From assembly GCA_022570795.1 (NCBI GenBank), contig JAKUDP010000011.1, forward strand, positions 372,001-436,000: a DNA stretch of 64,000 nucleotides, given 5' to 3'. The DNA is from Sphaerulina vaccinii (taxonomy: Eukaryota; Ascomycota; Dothideomycetes; Mycosphaerellales; Mycosphaerellaceae). Under the pieces are notes generated by a model. The model was given only the letters and a program-made list of their open reading frames with translations. It was not told where the DNA came from and ran no database searches. Both the position numbers and the translations under genes were made by a program. Shown piece by piece: positions 42,648-51,996 of the stretch; position 1 is the first letter of the stretch, and every line of letters starts with the position of its first letter.

Positions 42648-43450
42648 ATGGCCTCAATCGTCGACAAAGCGACGAACGTCCTCACATCGAGCACCAAGAA
42701 AGATGGAAGCCTCCCACGAGTCCTCTTCGTGCTGAGCAGCCACGACAAGATGGGAAACCTCGACAAGCCAACTGGCTGGTATCTGCCAGAGTTCGCTCAT
42801 CCATACTACAAGCTTGAAGGCAAGGCCGACATTGTCGTTGCATCGCCAAAGGGTGGAGCAGCACCACTTGATCCATCCTCAGTGGAGGGCTTCAAGGAGG
42901 ATAAAGAGGCAGTCAAGTTCTTGAACGAGAAGGAGGCGTTGTGGAAGAACACACAGAAGCTTAGCGACTTTGTTGGTCAAGCTGATGGGTTTGACGCCAT
43001 CTTCTATGTTGGTGGTCATGGACGTGAGTACTTTCCTCACCTTGGACACACTCTTGCATACTGATACGTTCTGCAGCAATGTTCGACCTCGCAACCGACT
43101 CCACATCCCACCAGATCATCCGCGAGTTCTACGAGTCCGGCAAGGTTGTCTCAGCAGTCTGCCACGGTCCAGCTGCACTAGTCCATGTCAAGCTCTCCGA
43201 TGGAAGCTACCTTGTAGCAGGACAAGAGGTGACCGGTTTCACCAACACAGAGGAGGACCAAGCACAACTGTCTTCTGCCATGCCGTTCATGCTCGAGACT
43301 GAGCTCGCAGCACGTGGTGGTAAAGTCGTGAAGGCTGATGCTCCATGGGGAGCCAAGGTCGTGAAGAGTGGAAAGGGCAACAAGTTGATCACAGGTCAGA
43401 ACCCTGCTTCAGCAGCTCCGATCGGCGAAGCTATCCTCGCAGCCATCTAG
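42648..43450 (+). CDS. DJ-1/PfpI family, Hsp31-like glyoxalase 3/chaperone
   Basis: The model is 42648..43023 joined to 43077..43450, 249 aa. The intron (53 nt, GTGAGT...CAG) joins YVGGHG to PMFDLATDS in phase. The nucleophile elbow is AVCHGPAAL with Cys154 followed by His155. A Glu in GWYLPEFAHPYY (E48) fits the third residue of the Hsp31-class triad, and the length matches this class rather than the shorter DJ-1. GEAILAAI ends the protein. Members convert methylglyoxal to lactate without cofactor or act in stress protection. Cytosolic. It is convergent with the HET gene, only 87 nt apart. ATG 42648 (MASIVDKATNVLTSS) is the first in a good context. Confidence 0.9.
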
Positions 43451-43537
43451 GCGAGCTTGATATGAATGTAACGAAGTTATGATAGATCAGATCCAGTGAC
43501 TGTATCAAAATCGAGCCTGTATGCTGTACCAACTCCA

Positions 43538-45700
43538 TCACACAATCTGCATATGCTCGAAAGCAAGATCAGAAAAGTCGGTCTTGTCCATCAGGCCGTG
43601 TACGTACGCTTCGCCGACAAGCGTGAAAGTGGATGTTACGCCCTCCACTGGTCTGAACACGTAGGGAAGTTCAGCTCCTGTAATGAGATATATCATGTCG
43701 CCAGCTTTGATAGCTTCTGAGCTGATGCCTATGTGCCCATTGGTGGTCGAAAAGATTCGTCGACCATCGTAGATTGTGTTCAGTAGATAGCTGAACATCA
43801 TGGCAGGCTGATGTGACGGATCACCTCTTATCATTGCGAGTAGTTCGCCAACCGCGCCTTTCAGAGTTGTTGATTCTTCTTCTGACTCTGCATCGTACAA
43901 CCGATGGGCTAGCTCGGAGATGATGGCTCGTAGTGGCTGAGTGGGAGTATTATCTGCGGAAGCTGAATGGTCGTGGGTTTCAAGGAATAGCGCAACACGT
44001 TCTTCCATACGCGGCAGGTCTCGGATCAAAGGCACCAACCACTTCTCCGGTATAGACGAGGAGTTCTTCTTCATGCGTAGATCGGATCCAATGCACAAGT
44101 ATGTCAAAGCGAACCAGTGATAGAACCGATCTTGCCACACAGTAGTGTCTTCTTCGCGTTTCGAGGTCGCTCCGCCCAGAAGCGTCTTCCATAGCGCATC
44201 CATTGTACGCTCCCCCGTGGGTTCATACATAGTGCCGATGTCATTGAGCAAAGCAAACATCAGGCCGAAATGTTCTTGGGTCTCGGTAGTGGAAGTCTCA
44301 ATCATATACGCCAGTGTAGTGCCGTCAAGTACTGCATCATCGCTATTGTACGCCTCAGTGTAGTAGTTGGCGAAGCTCCAAATCGACTCTCCAATGTCTT
44401 TGACAGTACTCCAATGGGCGCCTTTGATGTGCAAGAGCTTCTCGTCGACCCGGAAGGCGTCTGTTGATCCACCTATTGATGATGAAAATGTTTGACCTCC
44501 GCAGTTGCGCAAAGCCTGAGGACGCAGCACTTTGCTTAAGTCGGGAGCCCAAGACGGCAAGCCTTCAACGCGCGGAATAGCTGAGCCTACGAGCGACAGC
44601 ATTCTGATACCTGCCTGAGGCCAAACCAGTTCCGCGGCGAATGCGTAGTATACGTCTCTGGTTGTGGAGTAGTAGTTGACTGACAGCGGGACGTGCTCGT
44701 CGAGCAGCGCGGCGCCAGCAAACACTCGATCTTTGGGCACGGTAGCTTTGCGCAGCCTGACTATCGCCAGGTACTCTTCGGGGGCGTATCGTTTGCCATT
44801 CTGAAAGGCATCTCTTGCAGCGAAGAGATGTGCCAAAGGTAGAATTTCAGCGTTGATGCTGATACTCGTAGTGGCGCTGAGTCCCGTCTGGACGGCCAAC
44901 GGATCTGAACGCCAGAACTCCTGGAGCTGTGTAGCAGCTTTGATGATGGCTGATGGAGGGACTTCTCGGCTACCCATCAGAAGCTTGATGCGCTTGGCAA
45001 GCAAGAACTCCTGCAATGTCCAGGTCCTTTGAAACCACCCTCTGCTCAAGACTGTCAATGTGGCCAACCAGCGAGCATGTACTCCCAGTGACTTGCTAAA
45101 GCTTGTAGCAACCTCGAACGACCGAGTGAACTTACCCAGCACCGGACGATTTGAGGTTGAACTTTCGGCTGATGCTGTTCTGGCAATTGGAGCGAATTGA
45201 TCGGGTAGAGCCTCCATGAAGTCCAGTGCCCAGCTTTTGGTCCAGCTTAGCGGACCTAGCCATATCAGAACTGTCGTAGCCGACGTGTATATCTGTGTCA
45301 TGATCGCCAACTGCGCGACCTTTTCCTTTTCGTCCCGCTGGTTAATACATAGTTGATCAGCCCAGATAGAAGTCTCGAGCTTCATTCGGCGCAATTCGCC
45401 CAGCGCAAGATAGAGGTTCGTGGTAACGTGATGTGTTTTGCCATTGCATAAGATGGGCCGCTCTCGTTTGGTATCTTCTTTGTTCTCGACAGATTCAAGC
45501 TTGGTCAGACTAAAGCCTTCTGCAGCGCTCCAGCTGTATGAGAGCGATTCGAAAGCAGGCTTGGTACCAAGGTCAGTGTCATATAGCTCTACCGAGACGA
45601 CATCGGTGTCGTGGCCGGGAAGAATCCGCGCGAGACGAAAGCAAGTCGGGGCAGTCAAAGGAGCATATTCGAAAGCCGCTGAGTATCGAATCTGGCACAT
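43538..45700 (-). CDS. HET-domain protein, long HET-6/Tol-like form
   Basis: Single exon, 720 aa. HET-domain blocks are FESLSYSWSAAEGF (50-63), SIWADQLCINQRDEKEKVAQ (111-130), IYTSATTVLIWLG (137-149) and SRGWFQRTWTLQEFLLAKR (219-237). A C-terminal region without known enzyme motifs follows. It contains KDRVFAGAAL, VNYYSTTRDVYYAFAAELV and WAPDLSK, and ends with ELPYVFRPV and VGEAYVHGLMD, a tail block common to this HET subfamily. The putative role is allorecognition or cell death, or general innate-immunity-like signalling. It is intact. It is the second HET gene in the window, 27 kb from the first, and of a different subfamily. Confidence 0.87.
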   Translation of the reverse strand: MCQIRYSAAFEYAPLTAPTCFRLARILPGHDTDVVSVELYDTDLGTKPAFESLSYSWSAAEGFSLTKLESVENKEDTKRERPILCNGKTHHVTTNLYLALGELRRMKLETSIWADQLCINQRDEKEKVAQLAIMTQIYTSATTVLIWLGPLSWTKSWALDFMEALPDQFAPIARTASAESSTSNRPVLGKFTRSFEVATSFSKSLGVHARWLATLTVLSRGWFQRTWTLQEFLLAKRIKLLMGSREVPPSAIIKAATQLQEFWRSDPLAVQTGLSATTSISINAEILPLAHLFAARDAFQNGKRYAPEEYLAIVRLRKATVPKDRVFAGAALLDEHVPLSVNYYSTTRDVYYAFAAELVWPQAGIRMLSLVGSAIPRVEGLPSWAPDLSKVLRPQALRNCGGQTFSSSIGGSTDAFRVDEKLLHIKGAHWSTVKDIGESIWSFANYYTEAYNSDDAVLDGTTLAYMIETSTTETQEHFGLMFALLNDIGTMYEPTGERTMDALWKTLLGGATSKREEDTTVWQDRFYHWFALTYLCIGSDLRMKKNSSSIPEKWLVPLIRDLPRMEERVALFLETHDHSASADNTPTQPLRAIISELAHRLYDAESEEESTTLKGAVGELLAMIRGDPSHQPAMMFSYLLNTIYDGRRIFSTTNGHIGISSEAIKAGDMIYLITGAELPYVFRPVEGVTSTFTLVGEAYVHGLMDKTDFSDLAFEHMQIV

Positions 45701-46138
45701 GGTCAGCAGTCAAGGTGATAGGGCGTCCTGCTAGCTCAACAGAGTGGGCTGCTATCATGTTCACCTTGCGTTCATTTCGATTCCTCTGATACTGCGCGCC
45801 TCCCAGGTTTATCGTTTTGGCGCTCACTTGAGTCAATCTATCCTTCCAGGTTTCCTTCTTCTCGGACATTTTGAGAAACACGGCAAGGACTAGTCGGTAA
45901 TGCTAGGCACAATCTGAGAGTGCGGAGTAGAGAATGGCGAGATGAGTTTAGCTGAGAGGTGCCTGCAGGAAGGCGCATGGCTGACAAACCTCATGCTAAG
46001 CCCAATTAAGCTTCGGCTTCAATGTACGTTGTCGGTTACGGTGCTTGCTCGGTGCAGCCTTGTCGAGGTTCTGGCTTGTAACAACCACTACATCTAGTTC
46101 GTGGAGCTGCATTACTGTCGTAGGTTCGGACCAGCCAT
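45701..46138. other. Spacer between tandem minus genes
   Basis: 438 nt, containing the promoter of the HET gene and the 3' end of FOL3. No other feature is seen. Confidence 0.4.
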
Positions 46139-47524
46139 TCAACTTCTTTCCCTCAATAGCCTGTGCGTATCTCCCGCGAGATACAGACTCCCGCATATCA
46201 CCACTCCTCCTTCATCTTCATCCGCAAGCTCACATGCTGTCACCAGGGCGCCATGGAGGTCGCTTCCGACAGATCTCGCATCGATTCCTGGTCTTACCAT
46301 CTCTGCTGCTTCCGCAATCTGCTCAGCAGATCTCGCCTTGACCCAAGGCATACCGTCCACAGGACCGAATTCAACAGCTATAACGTGGTCGCCTTCTCGT
46401 AACAGGCTTCCGAGTATCTTGACAGGGTCGCGATCTGTCGACTCAGAAAGTGCCACTACCCAGATTATGGGCTTCGATGCTGAGCGTAGGGAGTTCTGAA
46501 CTGCTTCGGCGAGCAAGTTGATGCCGTCTTCGTTGTGCGCGCCATCGAGCAGTGCGGTTCTCGGACGATCGATGACAGGCTCGAGCGATATTCTCTCGTG
46601 CCTTCCAGGGAATACATAATCATGGACGATGTCTTGCCATGAGTCCACGAGTTGGTAGAGGTCCGATCCTGGTTGTTTCGCGTCGTCAGGTTTGGAAATT
46701 CTGCCCAAGCTCGAAAGAGCTGACCAGGCAGAGATCACTGCTAGCTCGCCATTGATTCGCCTCGGCGCAAGAACATGCCATGATCTTTTGACAATTGGCA
46801 GATCTTCCCAATGGATGTTACGAGCCTCTAGATCCTGGGCCTTCATCTTAAACAGTGTTTCCAGTTCTGCATCAGGAGCCCAGGCCACGGGTGTATTAGC
46901 CTTCATGATGCCAGCCTTCTGGGTTGCGATCTCTGCTCGCGTATTGCCGAGGAATCCTTGGTGATCGAGACCAATCTGTGTTATGGCAGTAATGAGAGGC
47001 TTTGGACGCCACTTTGCAGGGTTGAAGCGTTTCCGAATCAGCTTTGTTTCTGTCGAACTCGATACTGACTCTCCTAGTATATTCGTCGCGTCCAAAAGGC
47101 CACCTAGGCCGACTTCAACAACGGCAACGTCCAGCTCCTTTGCTGTGAACAGTCGAAAAGCGGTAGCAGTCAGTATCTCGAACTCCGAGGCACTGATGTT
47201 GTTCTGCTCGTTGAAGTCCTTGACAGCGCGTTCTTCCTGCAGAAAGTCGCTTTCTGACACAACATGCATTGCAATGCTGTCGCTGTCGCTGAAGGCTATG
47301 CAGTCCCACCGATCCACGAGGTGCGGACTGGTAAAGCGGCCATGCTTTATGAGTGGCTGATTGAGGTTCTTGCGGTACTGTGAACGATTGTACGCATCGA
47401 GAAATGCCGACGTGAGGTGGCAGACTGTGCCTTTGCCATTGGTGCCGGCGACATGTATGGCCCTCCACGGAAGCGCAGTGGTAGATAATAAGCGCGAAAT
47501 ACGCTGCAGACCTAGCTCGATCAT
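46139..47524 (-). CDS. FOL3: Dihydrofolate/folylpolyglutamate synthase
   Basis: Single exon, 461 aa. The Mur-ligase-type P-loop AGTNGKGT lies at 26-33, followed by HGRFTSPHLVDRWD. The ATP/Mg site block SEFEILTATAFRLF is next, then DVAVVEVGLGGLLDATN, ITQIGLDHQGFLGNT and IATQKAGIMK. The C-terminal domain has FPGRHERISLEPVIDRPRTA and LLDGAHNEDGINLLAEAV. It joins L-glutamate to dihydropteroate (or extends folates). The position of the N-terminus right before the P-loop and the overall length favour the Fol3 type over the longer Met7 type. ATG 47524 (MIELGLQRISRLL) is conserved-looking. The start is divergent from the 153-aa membrane protein. Confidence 0.9.
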   Translation of the reverse strand: MIELGLQRISRLLSTTALPWRAIHVAGTNGKGTVCHLTSAFLDAYNRSQYRKNLNQPLIKHGRFTSPHLVDRWDCIAFSDSDSIAMHVVSESDFLQEERAVKDFNEQNNISASEFEILTATAFRLFTAKELDVAVVEVGLGGLLDATNILGESVSSSTETKLIRKRFNPAKWRPKPLITAITQIGLDHQGFLGNTRAEIATQKAGIMKANTPVAWAPDAELETLFKMKAQDLEARNIHWEDLPIVKRSWHVLAPRRINGELAVISAWSALSSLGRISKPDDAKQPGSDLYQLVDSWQDIVHDYVFPGRHERISLEPVIDRPRTALLDGAHNEDGINLLAEAVQNSLRSASKPIIWVVALSESTDRDPVKILGSLLREGDHVIAVEFGPVDGMPWVKARSAEQIAEAAEMVRPGIDARSVGSDLHGALVTACELADEDEGGVVICGSLYLAGDTHRLLRERS

Positions 47525-47840
47525 CGTGGAAGCACTTCTTTGCTCGCCACTGGCCAGGTGTTTCTGGTGAGTATCACAGCCTACCTTAGTCTCAGCGTCG
47601 GCCTCTTTTCATTGCGCGTCGGAGTATCTTTGTACTATGTGCACATCTCAGATGCGGCCGGACGGCCGATGACTTCGAGGTGATGTTGTATTGTTGTTCG
47701 TTCAAGGAAGATTGAGTGGGATGGCGAAGAGAAGGCAAGAACGCCTCGTGACGCGGCAATGACCTCGCCACGCGTCTCATAGCTCCTTCCCTCAAACATC
47801 AACCTATCTTCCTCACTTCACTTCGCAACATCACCTCGAC
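47525..47840. promoter_or_regulatory. Divergent promoter FOL3 / small membrane protein
   Basis: 316 nt between divergent starts. The part before 47841 is C/T-rich (CCTTCCCTCAAACATCAACC). No other feature is seen. Confidence 0.45.
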
Positions 47841-48302
47841 ATGGGCGCCCGCCTCTCCCAACCCCGCGCCCCAGGCGGTACCACCGAATCCTCGATACCC
47901 ACCAAATCACCACCTTCACCAACACCCCGTCACCCATTTCCTCGCCGGATCAACTCCCGTACCATAGTCGCTCCTGCAGCAGCTTTCACAATGGCAATCT
48001 TACTCTTCGTCTACGCACGCACCAGCATTCGAGCTGCGAAAGCCAATGCTCAGCGACATCGAGATGCGGATACGGGTGGCGAGGGGTTGAGTTTGTTGGC
48101 GGAACATCGACGACGACATGGGAGGGCGGAAAAGGTCGAGGGAACTGGAGGAGGGATTGTGAAAGAGTTGGGAAGGGAGGTGTTGAAGTCGACGAGTAAG
48201 GGTGAGGATTTGGGGAAGGGCGAGAAGGTGAAGAGTGAAGAGGAGGAGAAGTTGAAGGCGCTGATGAGAAAAGGGAGGAGAGCGGAGAGTGGTGGTGGTT
48301 GA
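47841..48302 (+). CDS. Small single-pass membrane protein, unknown
   Basis: A 153-aa single exon. The N-terminal 40 residues are Pro/Ser/Arg-rich (MGARLSQPRAPGG) with possible N-myristoylation (Gly2) or a mitochondrial signal. One membrane helix lies at about 41-59 (TIVAPAAAFTMAILLFVYA). The rest is hydrophilic and strongly charged, with Lys/Glu-rich helices (EEEEKLKALMRKGRRAE). It resembles small inner-membrane proteins in layout, but no family is recognised. The leader is pyrimidine-rich. Confidence 0.55.
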   Translation: MGARLSQPRAPGGTTESSIPTKSPPSPTPRHPFPRRINSRTIVAPAAAFTMAILLFVYARTSIRAAKANAQRHRDADTGGEGLSLLAEHRRRHGRAEKVEGTGGGIVKELGREVLKSTSKGEDLGKGEKVKSEEEEKLKALMRKGRRAESGGG

Positions 48303-48759
48303 GATGTGTTGGTGTGCTGTTGGAAGTATATCTAACATTAAGAGTGCTCATCAAGCACTTTCCGACCGGCCTTGTTTTCCACAGGACCTGGAACTGGCAC
48401 TGGAATGGAGTCTGCAGCCTTGACAATGCCTCCGTCTCAGTCACTTCTTAGCATCACTCTACACCTGTTTGGACATATTCGGATCCATCGTGTCAGTCTA
48501 CCAACAACAAATGTCTGTCTAGACTATTCCTCCTTCCGGCTATTTGGACTCCTACTTCGGCCGATCATCTGGACAGATATCTGGCTACTGCCGTAGTCCT
48601 TCTCTGAATCATCGATTAATGCGGCTCGCTGGTCTGTCTGTACTCGAGGCGCCTTGGTCGCTGAAGCTGTCGACAGAGAAGGATTGCCGGATTGGCCTGT
48701 CTCTGAAACGCTATCTTCCTAGCAATCGAGCCCGAAAATTGCCGCCGGCGCCATGGCCT
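48303..48759. other. Convergent spacer
   Basis: 457 nt; overlapping short frames only. Nothing supported. Confidence 0.4.
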
Positions 48760-50168
48760 CTACTCGCCCGAGGAGATAGGATGTTGCGCATAGTTGTTGG
48801 CGAGCCAGATGTTTCCCTTCCGGACTTCCCCCTTTCTTACCTCTACCTCCGCAGCCGTGCCCGCACTAAGCAGGCTCCAGGGCAACGGAGAGAGGTAAGT
48901 ATCACTAACCTTGGGTTCGTAGATCATCCGCTGCACGTCGGAGAGATCTATGAAAGACTTCACAAGCTGGTTCTTGAGACAGTCCTTCGGTGCGGACCTT
49001 AACTGCCACGGCTTCCCGATCTCGTCATATCTGCGTGACAAAAGGGCACTTGGCATCGCACGAATGTAGGACCAACGCCCACTTTGACTGCTACAATATC
49101 GCTCTGGAACACCACCAAATATGCAAGACTCTAATGCAAATCCCATCTCAATGAACTGGTCGTCCTGGAAGAACATCTCTTTACCAGGATTTTCCACCAA
49201 CATGGAGGCTGCATGGGAGATTTCGTGCACTATCGTCAAGGCGAGGAAGAACCACTCCCAGTGGATCCATTCATGATCGCCTGCTTCCAGAGTGGTTATA
49301 TATATCAATCGGTCGACAAGATTGCGTTCGACCATGATCTTGCAATGTGGATGCCATCCACATGTACCTGGCCGATCATAGGTGGGACGTGCTTGGCCCC
49401 TATCACCATTCAGACCCTCCAAATGCAGAGTGATCGTTCGAGGCAGCCATATCTGCAACAGGTCTTGTACCTCCACTTGAGCAAAGTAATGTGGTGCTTG
49501 GTCTATGTCCTGGCCCTCGTGTAAGGAGAAGACCTGAACCGCAATGTTAGCGTACGTGTAACACGAACACGAAATTGCCTGAAGGCAAAGGAGGCATCTC
49601 GAAACGAAGCGGAAAGCTGCGTGCTGGATCATGTTCGAGTGCAGCGGCTCGGTGGCAGTGGGGCTGCGGAGATGGGGAGAAAAAAACATACCTTTTGAGG
49701 ATGTCCTAAGTGGTCCAATATCTCCTTTCGTGGACCCGCCACAAGCGCGTAAAGAAAGTTAACAGTGCGCACACTTTCGAGCAGCCGGGTCGCTATAACG
49801 AGCGCGGGACGAATGCGCACATAAGTGGCGATATCCAAACCAGGCCAGCGACAGTGATGGAGAATGGGATGTATATGGGCTTTTAGTGCACTATGTTCCA
49901 TGGCCTGTCGTATCAAAGGGTGCGTGGTGTGATCGATCATCTCCTCGAGCGCAGCCACGGCATCTCCAGGTATCTCGCAATTTGCTCCAGGACTAGAATT
50001 GGCGCCTCCTGCGCTTGGTGGTTCTTTGACAGCTTGAGACATTGATTGAGGCTCGCTGGACTCCGACAGTCGAATCCCAAACCCACTGCCAGCAGATACT
50101 ACGATTCCCGGTAATGGCGATACGTCCTCCAGGAGGTTTCGCGTGTCCGGCTCTGTAGGGCTTGCCAT
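48760..50168 (-). CDS. Putative zinc-metalloprotease-like protein (HExxH), two exons
   Basis: The model is complement(48760..49533, 49692..50168), 416 aa. The intron 49534..49691 (158 nt; GTATGT, GCTAAC, CAG) joins HLGHPQK to VFSLHEGQD in phase 0. The second exon has TIVHEISHAASML with HEISH at residues 262-266, then FIEMGFALESCIFGGVPERY, whose EMGFALE and GG could supply a third ligand. This is a plausible minimal zinc-peptidase core, but I cannot name a family. The N-terminal 80 residues are Ser/Pro/Gly-rich. There is no signal peptide, so a cytosolic or nuclear location is likely. The start at ATG 50168 (MASPTEPDTRNLLED) is the first true ATG. Confidence 0.65.
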
Positions 50169-50620
50169 CCTCACCTCAAGACCTGGCTCGAGATTGTCGT
50201 TGATGAGGTCATTGCGTGATGAAGCAGAATTTTCTTATATTGAAGAATATACTGTGATTGTGAGAGCAAAGTTCACGGAGTGGATCTGGTAGCAGGAACT
50301 CCCACGTGCGCAATCGGGGACTCCAAAACCTACCAAGCCAGCTCGAAGTTACCACCTTTGACATTACCAGTACAGTGGTTCGCGTCGAATGGAGAAGCAT
50401 TGCAGAGCTTCAGGCTGAGTGGAGTCCACCGCTTCGAATGACCCGAGCAGTGCTTAATGGGTCGGTAACGGCCCGGAAGGTTCAGGCTGAGTGAAGCTAC
50501 CAGTTGGAACGAACCAGAGTAGAGTCCTATACGGCCACATATCTTCTTCAAAGGCGCAATTTTTCTTTCCACAACAACAAGACAACTCTCCACAACAAAT
50601 CAAGACATCAGCTTTCAGAC
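50169..50620. promoter_or_regulatory. Divergent intergenic region
   Basis: 452 nt between divergent starts at 50168 and 50621. The last 60 nt before 50621 are CAACAACAAGACAACTCTCCACAACAAATCAA-like, an A/C-rich fungal leader. Nothing else is seen. Confidence 0.4.
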
Positions 50621-51376
50621 ATGCACGTGAACAACGGAGACACGCACCACCATTACTATACGACACCTCCCTGTCAGGAATCGGGGCATCGACATTCCGA
50701 TCAGCCAGGCTCAATGCCGTATGAGAAGGGAGGTGCCCCCACGTACATGCCATGGCGGACCGCTGGAAAAGAGGCGAGTGCTCATCATATGGCCTGGGTC
50801 CGAAGCCAGGCAGAAGCTACTCGTGCGGCTGCGAAATCTCAGGTTCAGGTACGAGGACGCAATGAAGAGGAAGAAGCCACTCGCACTGCTGAAGAAAAGA
50901 AAGACGAATGCGACTGTGGCGCAGACTGGTGCTCTCATACCTTCACATCACCCACGGACGACTCATCAGCTCCGGGTTGGACACCATCGACAAGTACTTG
51001 TTCGGACCGACACTTTTCGAGCCATACATCAACGACGAATGGCTCTGCGAACGAAGACGAGAAAGATTTGAGCGGTGGAATGGCCGCTTGGCAAGCCATC
51101 TTCATGATCTATGGCATAGTTCAGATTACTATTCTGCACATGATCGTGCTCAGCAAGTACATCCTGCTTCTGGATGCTGTTATGATTTGGCTGAGCTCTG
51201 GTGTACTTGGTGCTGTTTTCTGTTTGATGGCTTGCAACGAACATGACTCCACGCTGCCTGGATTCTTGGCTTCGTGTTCGGTGGCTTGGTGTCTGTTGAC
51301 GTTCCAAGAGACTGCTCTGACTGTGATCAGCCTGCTCTTCTGGAACTGCCTGAAAGCTAGAAGCTTGTATGCTTGA
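50621..51376 (+). CDS. Unknown membrane protein with three hydrophobic helices
   Basis: A 251-aa single exon from ATG 50621 (MHVNNGDTHHHYYTTPPCQE). The N-terminal 150 residues are hydrophilic and probably cytosolic, with an E/A/K-rich helix and a Cys pair-rich DECDCGADWC. Membrane helices lie at about 156-174 (AAWQAIFMIYGIVQITILHM), 178-203 and 213-240. The tail is short (NCLKARSLYA). The open frame continues upstream without an ATG. No family is recognised. Confidence 0.6.
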   Translation: MHVNNGDTHHHYYTTPPCQESGHRHSDQPGSMPYEKGGAPTYMPWRTAGKEASAHHMAWVRSQAEATRAAAKSQVQVRGRNEEEEATRTAEEKKDECDCGADWCSHTFTSPTDDSSAPGWTPSTSTCSDRHFSSHTSTTNGSANEDEKDLSGGMAAWQAIFMIYGIVQITILHMIVLSKYILLLDAVMIWLSSGVLGAVFCLMACNEHDSTLPGFLASCSVAWCLLTFQETALTVISLLFWNCLKARSLYA

Positions 51377-51996
51377 AGTCGGACTTGGTCACGTTTGGGT
51401 CGAATAGTACAATGTAGGAGCCGCCTCTGTGGATCCTGTGGGATGGGATTGATCGAAAGCGACTCGTGCCTTCGTCTATGGACTCTCTCGATATCCTGGA
51501 AACGTCACAGAAGTTGAAACTTGCAACGCCATAGAGGACAGATGGCGTGGAGGAGACGTCTCACCTCATGGACGACGCTTGTTGTTTCTGGTTTTGTAGA
51601 TGATCGTTAGGCCTAAGGTGGTTGTTTTGACATTGTCTTTTGCTTTGCGCTGATAGGAGGAGGTGAGGTTCATATGTGTTTCGCAGATTATAGGCTACGA
51701 TTTCAGTTAGGCTATATGGCTCAGTCGGTAAGTCATTCGCTATGCGGATGCTTGACATAGACATAAGCTCTAGGCAGTCCCAACGAGGTAAGGTCCGGGA
51801 CAAATGCGAGAAGGGTCTACTCATACCTCTCCATGACAGCGAAGTGACACATTTAGCCGTTGCTAGGTAGAGATTAATTCGCGTCGTGGGACACACTCCG
51901 CTTATCTTAGTAGCATCGAGGATTTACAAGAGTTACACTGATCAGCATAGCAGCGGATCGAGATTCGAGAGCCTCAACTTTCACACAAGTTCGGCA
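51377..51996. other. Spacer, no supported gene
   Basis: 620 nt. A minus frame at 51561-51896 has no support. Nothing else is seen. Confidence 0.4.

Noticed and set aside
48544..49002. 152-codon plus ORF
   Set aside because: It is antisense to the conserved exon 2 of the HExxH protein gene and lacks motifs.
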